64,000 nt of DNA from Talinum fruticosum (Eukaryota; Streptophyta; Magnoliopsida; Caryophyllales; Talinaceae), in NCBI GenBank assembly GCA_021018815.1, contig JAITYX010000104.1, positions 891,501 to 955,500 on the forward strand. The letters run 5' to 3'. The translations under genes and the position numbers were made by a program. Each line of letters begins with the position of its first letter. Positions within the stretch are counted from its first letter, which is position 1. The notes under the pieces are model-generated. The model saw only the letters and a list, made by a program, of their open reading frames with translations, had not been told where the DNA came from and did no database searches. Below, piece after piece: positions 10,503 through 23,079 of this stretch.

Positions 10503-12280
10503 AGGACTTAGTTTAAGGATAGTATCTAATAGAGGAAAGCCGGGGTCTAACGTCAAATAAGTTCGGGTAATAGTCAAAACTCTCCAATTAAGTTTAATTA
10601 TGACGCTATGTATAGTGGGATATAATCACAGAAAATATAATATTTAAGGTATCAGTAGTAGATTGTAATAGTTAGTACCAATAAAGTCATTTCGGGAAGT
10701 TAAAATCGTTAAATAAGATTTTTCGCAAAATACCCCTCAAATTAGTGTTTTTACATATTTTATCCCATTACTGTGTCAAAAAATAAAATTTTCAAAAAGT
10801 TCGTGCCAAGAGTAAGAAAAGGGGCCTAAGAAATAATGTGTCATAAAACTTAATAGGACTTATATTCATTTTTCAGAATTTGAAGTTTAAAAAATAGCTA
10901 ACCTTAAAACATTGGTATCCGAGTGTCATTTATTAATAAGAAGTAGGGGAAAACACAAAAATCAAGTAATAACATTATCAAAATAATTAAAAGTATAAAA
11001 GCAAATTTCTTTGATAAAAAAAATGTAACAGTTTCTAATATGTCAATTTTTTCTAAAAATAAAATCAAAATGTTCACGACACAAAAAAATAAAAATTTTC
11101 ATATCATAATTTATAAAAACTCACATGAGAAGATCTTGAAGGAAAGAGAATGTGAGTTGTATCATCATGATTGTAAAGTAGTAAGATGGCGATATGATTA
11201 GAATGTGAGTTGTAATATCATGATTTATAAAGTTGTAAGATGATTTAGTTGACATCTATTGTTTCCTTATCTCTTCTCACTTTAAGACTGTCAAGTATAA
11301 GAGTTTTTCTCTTGCCTAAAAAGTTTTTTTTTCCTTACTAATTACCTTAAAAAGGTTTTTATTATTTTGAACATAACAATAATAAGCAGGTAGCAGACAA
11401 GTGTCATATATTGATAGTAACAAAACATACACATCTAAAAAAACATATTTTATATGCATACTTCCAATATCAATTACCTCAAGACAAAATATGAAATAAA
11501 GTTTACACATACTGGTATGAATCACGGAATGTACACTAGTTAAGTTAAAGATTGACTAACTTTTTTTTGGTAAAATTGCACATCATACATTTATTATGTT
11601 AGATGTTTATATTTCTAAAAATAATTTATTTTAATTTTTGAATAATATCGAGCAATATTGTCAATTTACATTAAATGTTGTCTTCACTCTATAGAGGATA
11701 TTTTTTTCAAAAGAAAAATTGTTACTTTAAAAAGCTTAAAACTACGAAAAGAAGAAAAGACAAATAATGAGTTAAAAATATAAATAATAAAAATAAGTTA
11801 GTAGAATATGTTATGAAAAATTGAAAGAAATCTTGTTATTTAATTATTTAAATAAAAAGTACTATGGGAAATCCTCGGTTTTTCCAATGAACCCGATTAT
11901 TGCAATTGCTCAGGATACCCCCACCTCCTTTATCACCGAGCGGTCATTTAGGGGTAATTTCTTTGGTCTTCAAAAAGAAGGACTTTGTCTCATTAATCAA
12001 TAAAGAGAGATTCAACAACTAAAAGAAAGATCGTATATCCATTTATGTGTTTTAAACTTATTATTAGTTTTTATCATTACAAATTAATTATAAAAAATTA
12101 AAATTAAATAATTAAAAAAAAAGAAAATTTATTAATTTCCTTGCTTAGCAAAGGTATAAAACTAGTCTAGAAAATAAATCGATTACCATGCTCGTCTGTC
12201 TCATGATAAATTATTATAAGATAATCTTATATAAGAATTTGTGAAAAGCAAAAGAAAGGAGAAAGAAGATAAAAGGACAC
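10503..12280. other. AT-rich intergenic sequence
   Basis: No gene or complete element recognised. A small open frame at 11821-12003 has no domain. A short tandem duplication is listed separately. Confidence 0.45.
11147..11246. repeat. 53-bp direct tandem duplication
   Basis: Two copies of a unit beginning agaatgtgagttgta, starting at 11147 and 11200, diverged at several positions. Confidence 0.6.
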
Positions 12281-12284
12281 TTAG

Positions 12285-12690
12285 GTGTGGATTCGAGTTG
12301 AACTATAAGCCCAAGCTTGTCTATGATTGGTTTGGCTTGTTAAACATCTGAGCCAAGCTCGAAACCGAGTCGAGCTCACTCAAATTGAGTCAAAGTCAAA
12401 CTCGAGCTTACTCGGCCTTCTATGACTTTAATCTTCACATATTGATTTGAAATTTATTTTAACTTTAAAGGGATATAATGCTAACTTGAAATAGTAAGGA
12501 TTAACAATATGTTTAAAATTAAAATATCAATATTTAAATTGTAAGTATAACTATAGAGCAAGACGTAATTTAGTTCCAAAATAAGTAGCAGGCCGCATTA
12601 AAAATCCCTAAACTTGTTTCGTCAAACCGAGCTTGAGTTGAGCTGATCCCAAGGGCTTGCCCAACTGGTTTGACTCGGTTATAATCCTGG
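12285..12690. repeat. Degenerate relative of the GCTCGA-word element
   Basis: Words such as gagccaagctcgaa, ccgagtcgagctc and gactcggttataa flank an AT-rich core, as in the element at 7334-7752. Clear terminal inverted repeats could not be placed, so the boundaries are guesses. Confidence 0.4.
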
Positions 12691-12699
12691 GCACTATTA

Positions 12700-13396
12700 G
12701 ATTATTCCAAAATATAAATAGGAATGGATTATCGATTTCTTTTGAAAGGTACAATCTCCACCTAAAATCAAAACAAATTGACAACAAAAACCCCTAGTCT
12801 TTCCACGAAAAACCATACCCTCCATTCACTCCAATAAGGAGTTTCCATCAATCATAATTGCTAGCGGTCCCAGCCCGAGCTTATTAAAGTTTTATTTAGT
12901 TATAAGGTATTTAGTAGTATTCTCACAGCTCTTTTAAATAAATTACATTGAATGAACCGCATGCGTTCCTGAAATAGTTAAATCGAATTTCACTTGAAAA
13001 TAAACCGAGCATAATCAAAACATTTTCTCCAAACTTATAAGCTACTTGGACTAGAGATCGTGTGACCCGAAGTTAATTAGAGCCAAAATCACTTGATTCG
13101 AAATATAAACTCAATGAGTAGCTTCTCTCTCTCCACGTGAACCCTACCCGGGTGCCGCCGATTCCATTCGGTGAAGCAAGTTTTGTTGGCTATCGAGTCG
13201 GTGATGCTCACGATTAAGGTATCACCGGCTCCTCCTCCATTTAATCCTCTCTTTTTGCAGGTTTTTCTTTTCTTTTCTTCCTTAATAGGTAGTTTGCAAA
13301 GGTCCGTGTTTGGAACTAGTTATTGTTGTTCGATATTTCGATTCAAGGAATCATCATCCTGTCTCGATCTTAAGTTGGATTAGGGAGTCAATTGTG
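12700..13396 (+). other. Possible upstream piece of a gene split by the LTR element
   Basis: 12700-13090 is unremarkable. From about 13100 the sequence resembles a plant 5' leader: CT-rich text, then a small open frame from 13171 and a possible donor (attaag|gtatca) near 13218. The LTR element inserts at 13402, and degraded TPR-protein coding sequence appears just past its far end. That this is the 5' part of that gene is an inference. Confidence 0.35.
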
Positions 13397-13401
13397 GTTC
13401 T

Positions 13402-14822
13402 TGTTCGATCCAAATATTATGTCATCTATACCCTTATTTACTTAGTTTTTGACTTGTAAAATAAATTAAATTTTGGGGTTTTTACTTGTTTTTCTTACTT
13501 TTGTAGGTAATAAATCAAATCGAGATAATAGTAAAAAATTTGAGCCAAAAAGAAAGTAAAACGAGGAAGATAATGTTGTGCACAAGCAATAGTGTAGCTT
13601 ACGCACAACTATGCGAAAATCACACGGGTACTAGTGCGGAACTTGCACAACTGTGCAACTCTGACCGGAGACTTTCAAAAACTTGCATGGGTACCCATGT
13701 AGAACCCGCACGACCATGCAACTTCCCAATTTCAATTTTTCTCGGGTTTTATAGGTTATAAAAAGACAGTTTTGTCTCTAATTTTAGGGAGCTCGGTTTT
13801 TAGGGATTTTAGGGGACCTCCTAGGATTCTTACTTAGCCAAAATAAAACCCATTAGGGGAGATTAGTGTAAATATTTGTACAAGATTTTGGATTCACGCC
13901 TTCAATTTTAATTCAAAAATAAGTTTTCTCTTTCTCTCTTTTCTTTACTTCTAGTTTAATACTTTGATTGTTCAATTTAATTTCAAGATTCAATTTTTAT
14001 TAGTCTAGATGTTAATTATGGTTAGATTGATTACTTATTTTCATGCTTAAGTTTAATTATCTAGTTTATGTTCTTGTTCAAGTCGGTTTGTGTTAGTTTG
14101 TTCTTTAGTATAATTTTTATGTTTATTTCATGTTTTTATGTCAATTAGTTGTTAAAGTTGATTGTTTTGGTTGTGAATAGCTTCCCTAATAGCTAATTAA
14201 TCACATTTACGCCTTGGCCCAACTAGTTTATGCTTGTTATTTGGGATTGTTTCTCATGCCCACCAACGTGTTCAATGAAATGCCCGAAAAGGATTTTCAT
14301 CTTGCTTTTTAGGCGGTTGGTCTATCACCGAAAGTTGGAGTCAATTTGCTAATGTAGGTATACAGGATAGTCGGGATTTTGGCATGAAAATAGCCCAAAT
14401 CCTAGCCAGGTTCATAGGTTGCTACTCTTATAGTCTAATTGGGCTAACCCCACGAAAGTAGGTGGTTATAACAATTATATTAACTCATGACCCTCGAAAG
14501 TGTGGCTTGAGTAGGTTTTGATGGTGTAACCAACCACTCATAAATGCTTCCATAGACTTGGTGAGGTTTAGGCTTGTCTTGATTAGTTAATTTATTAAGT
14601 GGTAAAATCACAACCCGAGCATATTTTTATTTGCTTCCTAGGTTAATTTAATCATCATATACATCCATCTCATCTGTTTTGATTCACTTAGACAGAAAGT
14701 TTAAGATAACTTTAATATTTGAAAGACAACTCCTCGTGGACACGACCCGTACTTGCTGGCTAGCTACAATTACGTCGTGCACTTGCGGTAATAAATTTTA
14801 AGACTTTAATTCTTCCTTAACA
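13402..14822 (+). repeat. 5' LTR of the LARD-like element
   Basis: 1,421 bp, starting tgttcgatcc and ending ccttaaca. It aligns along its whole length with 29128-30528 at roughly 90% by eye. Confidence 0.85.
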
Positions 14823-14828
14823 AGTTTT

Positions 14829-14846
14829 TGGCGTCGTTGCTAGGGA
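14829..14846 (+). other. Primer-binding-like site of the LARD-like element
   Basis: tggcgtcgttgctaggga, a two-to-three-base variant of the TGGCGCCGTTGCCGGGGA site that follows the 5' LTR in many plant Gypsy-type elements; it starts six bases past the LTR. Confidence 0.65.
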
Positions 14847-15059
14847 GTTGTTTCATTTCAATATTGGAGCTTACTTGAACATTCTAGACTAGGCTTTTAA
14901 TTTTGAAAAATCCAAAAAATTCAAAAATTTAAAATTTTTTTAAAAAATCGAAAACCTGTCTACTTACCATTATCGCAGTATGAGCATGAATTGTTTTATC
15001 TATACTTTGATCGACTTAATGCTCTTCTTGCTCTTTCGATAACTATTTGGAGAAATGGG

Positions 15060-15609
15060 AAGTATTAAATGTTGTCTATGAAGGTGTGAACAAGTGAAAC
15101 CCGTGCTCTTTTAGAGCATTAGGATTTTTATGCTAAAATTGTTGATGAAGCTTGGGATTTGATTGAATGGATTGCTTGGGATACTTATGAATTTAAAAAG
15201 GCTTGTACTAATTCTGGATTTTCATGCCCCAACCCTTGTGCTTATCATGCTAGATCTTACATTCAATCCCCTTGTATTCTCGATCCTACCCCTCTTTGGT
15301 GTGAAAAGTATAACTCTTTTGATCATGATACTAGTTCTTGTCCTTATTATAATATTTCATCGTCTGAACATTATACTGATAATTATAAAATGATAAGGGT
15401 TATTAATGAACAAAATGAGCAACTTGCATGTCTTACTAAGATTAGGTACTCGACCTATTGCACGAAATTAATCTTAGTCTTAGTTGTGCTAAAATTGAGA
15501 CATTTTTCTATGATGATGATGATGATGAGTCTTCCTTTCCTTTAGAGTCCGGACTAGAGGAAGAGATTCTTACCTAATACACGTAGGGACAACACTGAGC
15601 CTGCTTTTG
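15060..15609 (+). pseudogene. Gag-like ORF of the LARD-like element, N-terminal part
   Basis: Readable protein includes a Cys-rich stretch with WCEKYNSFDHDTSSCPYY, a pattern I associate with the gag-like ORF of plant LARD/Gypsy derivatives (C-x-x-C/H-type SFDH-x-SCPYY). It ends in acidic text and is interrupted at 15610 by the Copia insertion. The reading resumes at 26516 after the Copia and one target-site copy are skipped. At least one frame break or stop occurs before the junction. Its role in the family is uncertain; RNA or particle packaging is an inference from position after the primer site. Confidence 0.5.
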
Positions 15610-15614
15610 GTGTT
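15610..15614 (+). repeat. Target-site duplication gtgtt (left copy)
   Basis: gtgtt here is repeated at 26511-26515 around the nested Copia element. Confidence 0.8.
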
Positions 15615-17207
15615 TGAAGGTTTACTCGGGGAGAGTCCGTGTCACCTTAGAGGGGGTGAATACGGTGATGGAAGTTTTTCGTGAAAACGTTAGCTCTTTT
15701 GCCAAAGAAGAGACAGAGACAGGTTTTGAGTCAATCAGCGGGGTTAGAAAAGTATGGACTCATAAATGCTATCACGAATAAGTAAGTAAGCAAGTTAAGT
15801 AGGAGCTATAAAACTATCCGAGTCTAGAATGAACTCGGAAAGATAACACTTAGAGATTACGTGGAAACCCTCCCGGGGCAAAAACCACGGACCGTACTAA
15901 TCCAAACACGAAGTCAAATCCACTATTTTGAGTCCACAAAATACCGTGAACCGACTAAACCCGAGTTGCTCCCTTAGACAACTCTTTACAAGTTTTCTTA
16001 GACTCAAAAATTTTCTTATCTCGATCTAGTACTTCCTAGCTGAGATAACCCTTACAGCTAGGGACAACTAAGCTGAGTTCACCCTTACAGCTTAGTCAAG
16101 GGACCTTATAGAGAAAGTAAGAAAGTGTTTGTAACTAAGTACAAGACCTTACAACTCGTAAAGTAATGAATTATAGAGTGGGAGTTGTAAGTAGAAGATT
16201 GAGAATAAATACAATGACTTTGCTCATGTACATGTATTAACAATGAGTTCGGCAATCTTCAAGTCTTGTGAGGTGGCTTCTATTTATAGATGACCAGGCA
16301 GAAGCAGCCGTTATCTTCATCTCGCTGACCGAGAATTCTTTGTGACCGTTGACAAGGTCTTTCCGAGTCACTCAGAAAGTATCCGTTGTAATGTGAACGT
16401 TGGACAACGGTTTAAACTCTCTTAGAAGTCCCAAAACCACCGGCGGTGTCTTGAAAGATAAGGTGGAAACCACCGTTAAGCTTAGTGATCCAGTTTTCCG
16501 GATTTGGAAACGAGACAACCCCGACACAATCTTACGGGATTGGAGCAGAGAAAGTGAAAAGCCATGTCTGCTGGTGATTAACGTTTTGAAGCTGGTTACT
16601 TTTGTATTTCGAAAACGTATCCTCGTTTGAATAACCTACAAAAGTAAATCAATTTTGGTTCTCAAAGTATAAAATACTTTGGTCCAAGATTAGACACGAG
16701 ATAATAAAATAATTATGATAATTAAATAACTAATTATCCGAGTTAGAAAGAGAATGGAATTTTCCGAGTCTAATATCCATGATACTCATAATTCCGTCCG
16801 ACTTAGTCTAAGCGAAGAATCAAGTTAAGTCAAGAATATCGAGTGATATAACTTGATATAGACTCGAGCATGAAACAGACTGGGAGTACTCGACTTTAAC
16901 AAGATAGACCTTATAGAAAGGAGTCGGATGTGAGCGGAATACTAGTCTGTTCGAGCATGCGATAAATCTGAGTGATGAGGGACTCGAAGTGAGTGAGATA
17001 CGCATATCGGTTTTCGAGTCACTCAAGGATAAGCAAGAAATACACGAAGTAAAAGTTATATCACTTAGAGAAGATACCATATCACTCGGAAAAGTTTCTA
17101 AGATACGAGAGAATGTCTTGGAATCAAAACTCTATAAGTACGAGATTGTTATACCCGATTCCTTTTATACAACTCGTAAAAGTATTGAGCGAGTGTCCGA
17201 GTCTTCA
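15615..17207 (-). repeat. 3' LTR of the nested Copia element (left)
   Basis: 1,593 bp; aligned by eye with 24929-26510 at about 95%. Differences concentrate around ctcg/ccgag motifs. Confidence 0.85.
16280..16289 (-). promoter_or_regulatory. LTR TATA box
   Basis: ctataaatag on the minus strand, in the middle of the LTR; conserved at 25586-25595 and in the second family member at 61458-61467, as expected for the U3 promoter. Confidence 0.65.
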
Positions 17208-17219
17208 ATCTCCCCTTTT
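17208..17219 (-). other. Polypurine tract of the nested Copia element
   Basis: aaaaggggagat on the minus strand, immediately before the 3' LTR start TGAAGACTCGG; it marks the plus-strand priming site. Confidence 0.8.
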
Positions 17220-17558
17220 GATGAAAGGCATTCATACTTAGACAGAAACTTTGTTAGTGAAAAAGATCCGATTCCGAGTAGTTGCACATGAGATGAGATG
17301 AGTAAGGCATACTTAATGTATTAGAGCATAAAGTGAAGTATGCTTTATCAAGGAATTAATATTAACTCGGAAAAGCATGCTAACAATAATGAACTCAAAA
17401 ATTAATAATGAAATGCATTAATCCATTAAAGTTAAAAAGAAATATATTCAAAAGGAGGGAAAACTCCCTTAAACAAGACAACAAGTTTTTCGACTCTATT
17501 TCTCCCCCTTGCCTTTCAAAGAAAAAACAACAACAAAAAGAAGGGAAGAAAAGAGCAA

Positions 17559-19269
17559 TTAGTACAACTTAGATGTCCGGACAAAAGAAAGAAAATGAAA
17601 ATCTCTCGAAAGAAGAAGAATCTGGCAGACTTTGGCATTGTGACATAATGCATGGCGCCTATGAGGGAGAGAGGGATTTCGAGTGGAAGCGGAGGGGTTG
17701 GAGGTACGCCGCGCTGGTAGGATCTTGACGATGTGCTTGAGCGCGGCGGAGGAAGAACCAAGTATGATCGTCAAGGGCTCGGCTCCGAGTGGCCGACCCG
17801 AACGAGTGGATCGAGGGGTTCCTCCTCGTGACCCTCGGAAGTTGGAGGGGCTGCTCCGGCTGACCCGCCGGTGCAGCCTAGGTCTTCGACCCACCCAGTC
17901 GTTGTCCGAGCCGAGTACTGCTATCCGAGCTTGTGGAGCAATCGACCCTCGGCAGCTTCCACTCGCTTCTTCTTTGTGTTCCTCCCTTGCCCGGATGGAG
18001 CTGCCTCGCCGCGAGCTCCTCGGCATCTGCCGCTTCGCATCTCGTAGCTTCTTCTTCTTCTTCATCCCCGCTGTCCGAGGAGGTCGGACCCGGGCTCGAA
18101 GACGCTTCGGACGCATATGAGTCACCATGGTCCCGAGCCACCTTGGAACTTCTCTCTCGAGGAGCTCGACCAGCTCCTTCTGCTCCTTCACCAGCTCCCT
18201 CATCTCAAGAATCGAGTTTGCTTGCTCTCGGATTTGGGATTGGGAGGTCTTTTGGTTGATATTCATATTTTGGAGGACAAGTTTGAAAGACCGGAGCATG
18301 TCCTGGAAAACAACGAACACAGAGCTGATTTTGTCCATAAAAACAGGGGACAAAATAGCAGAGAGAGATTTAGAGGCACCTGAGGTGGAGGCACCAACAG
18401 ATGGAGAGGGAGAGAGAGAGGGGTTGATTTCGAGTCCGAGGCGGAGAAGGAGGCCTCGGCTCCGAGTTATGTACCCGCACACCAAGTTCGGTTTCCGGTA
18501 TCCGTACCCTCGAAGTTCCTTTTGCCGACAACAACGACGGCCTCGGCACACGGCGTTGGGGTCCGAGGGAGAGGAACTTGGAATTGTTTGAAGACAAGGG
18601 TGAGAAGAGCACCGAAAGGAAGGGAGGTGTTCTTCTTTGTTTGGAGTTGAGCTGGCACAGTCGCCATCCGCTCAATGATTGAAGGAAAGAGGTCTACTTC
18701 GTAGCCCTCAAGAATGTCAAAAGAGATTTGACGTGCTTGGAGTTGGGTTTCTCCTTGCTAGAATGCTGAGAGAAAAAGGTTCTCATCGGCAGGAAGCACG
18801 AAGGTGTGCTTCGACTTCAATCGGGTCACTAAAAAGTTTTTCCGTGACTTAGGAAACTCTTTCGCGTACTTTTCAAAGAAGTCGTCGGCGACTTCAGTGA
18901 AAGGAATGGGGTTGCTTGTTCAAGAAGAGAGAGGAGACCTTGAACAGGCGGTGGAGGAGAGATGTGTTGATTCGAACAATGATGTTCGAACCCGGGAGGT
19001 TAGAACATTTTCCGAGGAGGTGAGGTGAGTGTAGAACTCAAAAACGAGTTCGGGATAGATTAACTCACCGAAGCACAGAAAGTTGTATGCGCCGGTGGTT
19101 TGAATGTGAGCCAACCAAGAAAATTTGGTTATAGGAAAGAATTTGTCGTCCAGCGCAAGGTGCTCTGGGTGACAATGGGTTTGGAGGGGTTGAGCTTTCG
19201 GATTCTTGGTGTGAGGCTTTTGGAAGAGGAAGAGACTTGAAAGTCGGGATGGTTACCTCTTTTAGGCAT
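17559..19269 (-). pseudogene. Extra 3' ORF of the Copia element (retrotransposon-borne plant protein)
   Basis: Sense to the element, between RNase H and the polypurine tract. It starts at MPKRGNHPDFQVSS (19269). After one frameshift it reads FFPITKFSWLAHIQTTGAY and ELIYPELVFEFYTHL, later QISFDILEGYEVDLFPSIIE and LPFGALLTLVFKQFQVPL. A Ser-rich linker and a probable coiled coil (REQANSILEMRELVKEQKEL) follow near 18200. The middle blocks resemble the 'putative plant transposon protein' domain found in many plant retroelements; this is from memory of the family, not a search. Several frame breaks are present. Some Sireviruses carry an envelope-like gene here, but I see no signal peptide or membrane segment, so its function is unknown. 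Confidence 0.5.
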
Positions 19270-19873
19270 TTTGAGAGGTGAAAGGAAAGATGAAACTTTT
19301 GAAGAAAAGAGAGGAAGAGGTAGATGAGAGCAAACGAAAAGAGTAGAAGAAAGGAATGAGAGCGAGTCGAACTTACTTGAGATGGCCTTTTTCATCGCTT
19401 GAAGAAGTTCAAAGATCATTGTGTACGTAGAAATCTTCCGCAAAAAGTTTCGTTTGAAAGAGATGAAATGTAGAGTATCAAGATGAAGATGAATAGGCGC
19501 TATTTATAGAAAAGAAACGCACCCGTCAACTATCCGTTAAGTATAACTCCGTTCGACTCGGCTTGTCCATCGGTCATCGAAGACCAGTGTGACGGTTCTC
19601 TTCAACGGTTAAGATTTCAGTGGTTAGAGATCCACGGCTAATGTCCGATCACGGCGCTCGAGAGAGAGAGAAAAAGATTTTGAAAATATATTCGAAACTC
19701 TCCACTATTCTAGAGATAATTTCGAAAATTTGATGTCCAAATTTTTCTCTACATCCGAGTATGACTCGGAATGGGTTCCGAGTGACTCGAAACAAGAAAT
19801 AACTACTAACCCAAGTATCATCGAATCAATCGAGCTAATGGTTATTGATAATTTGAAAACACATAGCACATAA

Positions 19874-22800
19874 TCATGCATTTAACATACCAAGCTCATT
19901 CCGAATGAAACAAAATTGATCTTCACCGAGAGGCTTAGTAAAGATACCAGCTAATTGAAGATTAGTAGGAATGAACTCAAGTTCAATGTCAACTTTTTCC
20001 GAGTGGTCTCGTAGGAAGTGATATCTGACCTCGATATGCTTTGTCTTCGAGTGCTTGGACTGGATTCTTGGTGATGCTGATTGCACTTTGATTGTCACAC
20101 TTGATTGGTACCGATTTGAAGGACAGTCCAAGATCTTTCAAGTGTTGCTTTATCCATAGAATCCGAGCGCAACGAGCTCCAGCTGCAATATACTCAGCTT
20201 CAGCAGTTGATAGAGCTACTGAGTTTTGCTTCTTTGAGTGCCAGGATATTAGCGATTGACCCGAAATTGGCAGGCTCCGAAGTGCTCTTTCGATCAACTT
20301 TGTATCCAGCGTAGTCCGCGTCTCGAGTATCCAAGTGAGAGTCGGTTCCGAGTCTCTTGAATACCATAGACCTAAGTTCCGAGTACCTGCAAGATATCTA
20401 AAAATTCTCTTCACCGCAGGTGAGATGTGGTTTCTTTGGATTAGCTTGAAATCTTGTACACAAACACACACTAAACATGATATCCGGCCGACTGGAAGTA
20501 AGATATAGCAAAGATCCAATCATACCTCGATAGAGTTTCGATCTATTGCTTTACCTTTTTCGTCCGAGTCAAGTTTTATGCTGCTCTGCTCATGGGTGTA
20601 AATGCGTGCTTTGCATCTTGAAGTTTATATTTCTTCACCAGTTCCTTGGTATACTTTGATTGATGGACGTAGATCCCATCCTTTTCTTGTTTGATTTGTA
20701 AACCAAGGAAGAAATTGAGTTCACCCATCATACTCATTTGGAATTCCCGACTCATCAACTCGGAAAATTTCGGCACGTGAAATTCATTAGTAGCACCGAA
20801 GATAATATCATCAACATAGATTTGACAATAAGGAAATCTTTTCCTTTGGTTTTTATAAAGAGAGTCTTATCGATCCGACCTCTTTTAAAATCATTTTGGA
20901 CCAAGAGGCTACTCGGTCTTTCATACCAACCTCGAGGGGCTTGTTTAAGACCATAGAGTGCCTTTTGAAGTTTGAAAACATGATTTGGAAATTCTTAGTT
21001 TTCAAAACCAGGAGGCTGCTCGACATAGACTTCTTCTTCAACAAAACCATTGAGAAATGCACACTTAACATCCATTTGATATAATTTAATATGCATGCTT
21101 GGAAGCAAATGCCAACAAGATTCTAATAGCTTTGATTCCGCAACGAGTGCAAATGTTTCCCCACAATCAATTCCTTCTTCTTGATTGTATCCTTAAGCCA
21201 CAAGTCTAGCCTTTTTCCGACTACCACTCCACCCTTATCCAGTTTGTTTTTGAAAACCCATTTGGTTCCTATAACTCGGGTGGTCGAAGGTCGGTTGGTC
21301 GAGTCCCAACTTGGTTTCTTTCGAATTGATTGAGTTCCTCTTGCATGGCCTCTACCCATTCAGGTTCATTAAGGGCCTCTAGTGCATTTCGGGTTCGAGT
21401 TAATGAGATGAATACAGTGAATGCACATAGATTTTGAAGAGAGGAATGAGTTCTTACCCCACTTGTTGATATCGAAATTATATTTTCTAGTGGATGACTA
21501 GAAGTAAACTTGAATGCTTTACCAGCTTCTCGATTCACGAGATTTGTGGGCTGAACTACTTGATCTTCGAAGCTTGTTCTAAGTGATCTTCTTCATTGGC
21601 TTGTTCGTTCTGAGTGAGCTCTTGAGTTGCCTCATTCCGAGTTACCTCGTTCGAGTGACTTCATTCCGAGTGGGTTGAGTCGAGTCTTGGTAGGCTCGGC
21701 TTCGTCATCATCTCTACCGAGCTTTAATCCCGAGTATGAAGACTCACTAGGTTTCTCCTGTTCAAGCTCATCAAACACAACGTGGGTGCTCTCTTCCACT
21801 TTGTTAGTTCTCTTATTGAAAATAGGATAAGCTTTGCTTGTGAGAAGAATAACCCGGAAAAATACCTTCATCCGACCGAGCATCAAACTTGGTCGAGTGA
21901 TGCTTACCATTGTTGTGAACGTAGCACTTACATCCGATTGGTCCGAAATAGGAAATATTTGGTTTCTTCCCCTTGTAGAGCTCGTAAGGTGTTTTCTTCA
22001 ATATGGGTCCGATGAGGCATTTATTCAAAGTATAGTTGGTTGTGTTGATTGCCTTAGCCCGGAAATAGTAAGGTAAGTTGTGCTCAATCATCATAGTCCT
22101 TGCTATCTCTTCAAGGGTTCTGTTCTTTCTCTCTACCACTCCATTTTGTTGAGGAGTTCTTGGTGCTGAGAAGTTGTGAGAGATGCCATTTTTATCACAA
22201 AACTCCGAGAATTCCGAGTAGTCGAACTCCCTTCCATGGTCGGTTCGAATCCTCTGGATCCGAGTCCGAGACTCAACTTGGATTCTTCTACGAGCTTGCT
22301 CGAACTCCTTGAATGCTTCATTTTTGTGCTTAAGAAAACACACCCGGGTAAATCGAGAATAATCATCAATAATAACAAATATATATGATTTACCTCCGAG
22401 GCTCTTAATAGGAATTTCACCACATAAGTCCATATGCAGCAGCTCAAGCACTTTGTATGTGGAAACTGTCTGTAGAGATTTGAATGAAGATCCGACTTGT
22501 TTCCTCTCGGTGCATGCTTCACATACTTTATCTTTCTCAAATACACAGTTAGGTAAACCCCTAACCGGACCATGAGATGCCAACTTTTTGATAGTATGCA
22601 TACTAATATGACCTAATCTACGATGCCAAGACCATGATTCATCATGAAGAGACGCTTTTAAGCAAGATAGATTCGACTCGGGTTAGAGAGAGGAATGATA
22701 TAGGTGTTACCCGATCTTTTACCCGATAGCTTGGTCTCTTTGGTATTGACATCGAAATATAGCAATTGGTCCGAGTGAATCTTACCTCTTGACCTTTATC

Positions 22801-23079
22801 ACATAGTTGAGAGATGCTTGAGCAGATTATACTTTAATCCTTTGACAAGGTAGACTGGATCGACCAGATTGCTTCCTTTTCCAATCTTGTCTATCCCTAC
22901 TATCTTGCCTTTGCTATCATCTCCAAATGTGACCTTTCCTCCTTTATGTTTTTCCAACTCGAAAAGAGTCATGCATCTCCCGACATATGTCGGGAACATC
23001 CACTGTCAAGGTACCAGTGTCCTTTTGATCTTTTCCGAGTGACCTACAAAACAGAGAGAATCTAACCCTTCTCCCTTCC
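19874..23079 (-). pseudogene. Copia pol: protease, integrase, reverse transcriptase, RNase H (disrupted)
   Basis: Order along the minus strand. The protease/spacer junction has DSGCSRHM at 22984-23007. Integrase (to about 21813) has the HRRLGH zinc-finger start and the triad Asp (HMDLCG), Asp (RTDHGREF) and Glu (QQNGVVERKNR). Reverse transcriptase has the catalytic YVDDIIFGAT at 20789-20818, preceded by broken N-terminal blocks (TKWVFKNK near 21260). RNase H includes SWHSKKQNSVALSTAEAEY and the KCDNQSAI block, ending in the usual Copia GEDQFCFIRNELGM tail at 19874. Catalytic residues survive, but the frame changes at least five times, so no single polyprotein is possible. These enzymes would process, copy and integrate the element. 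Confidence 0.85.

Noticed and set aside
17683..18591. Plus-strand proteins of 88-154 residues
   Set aside because: Antisense to the Copia accessory ORF; Arg/Ser-rich shadow frames with no domain.
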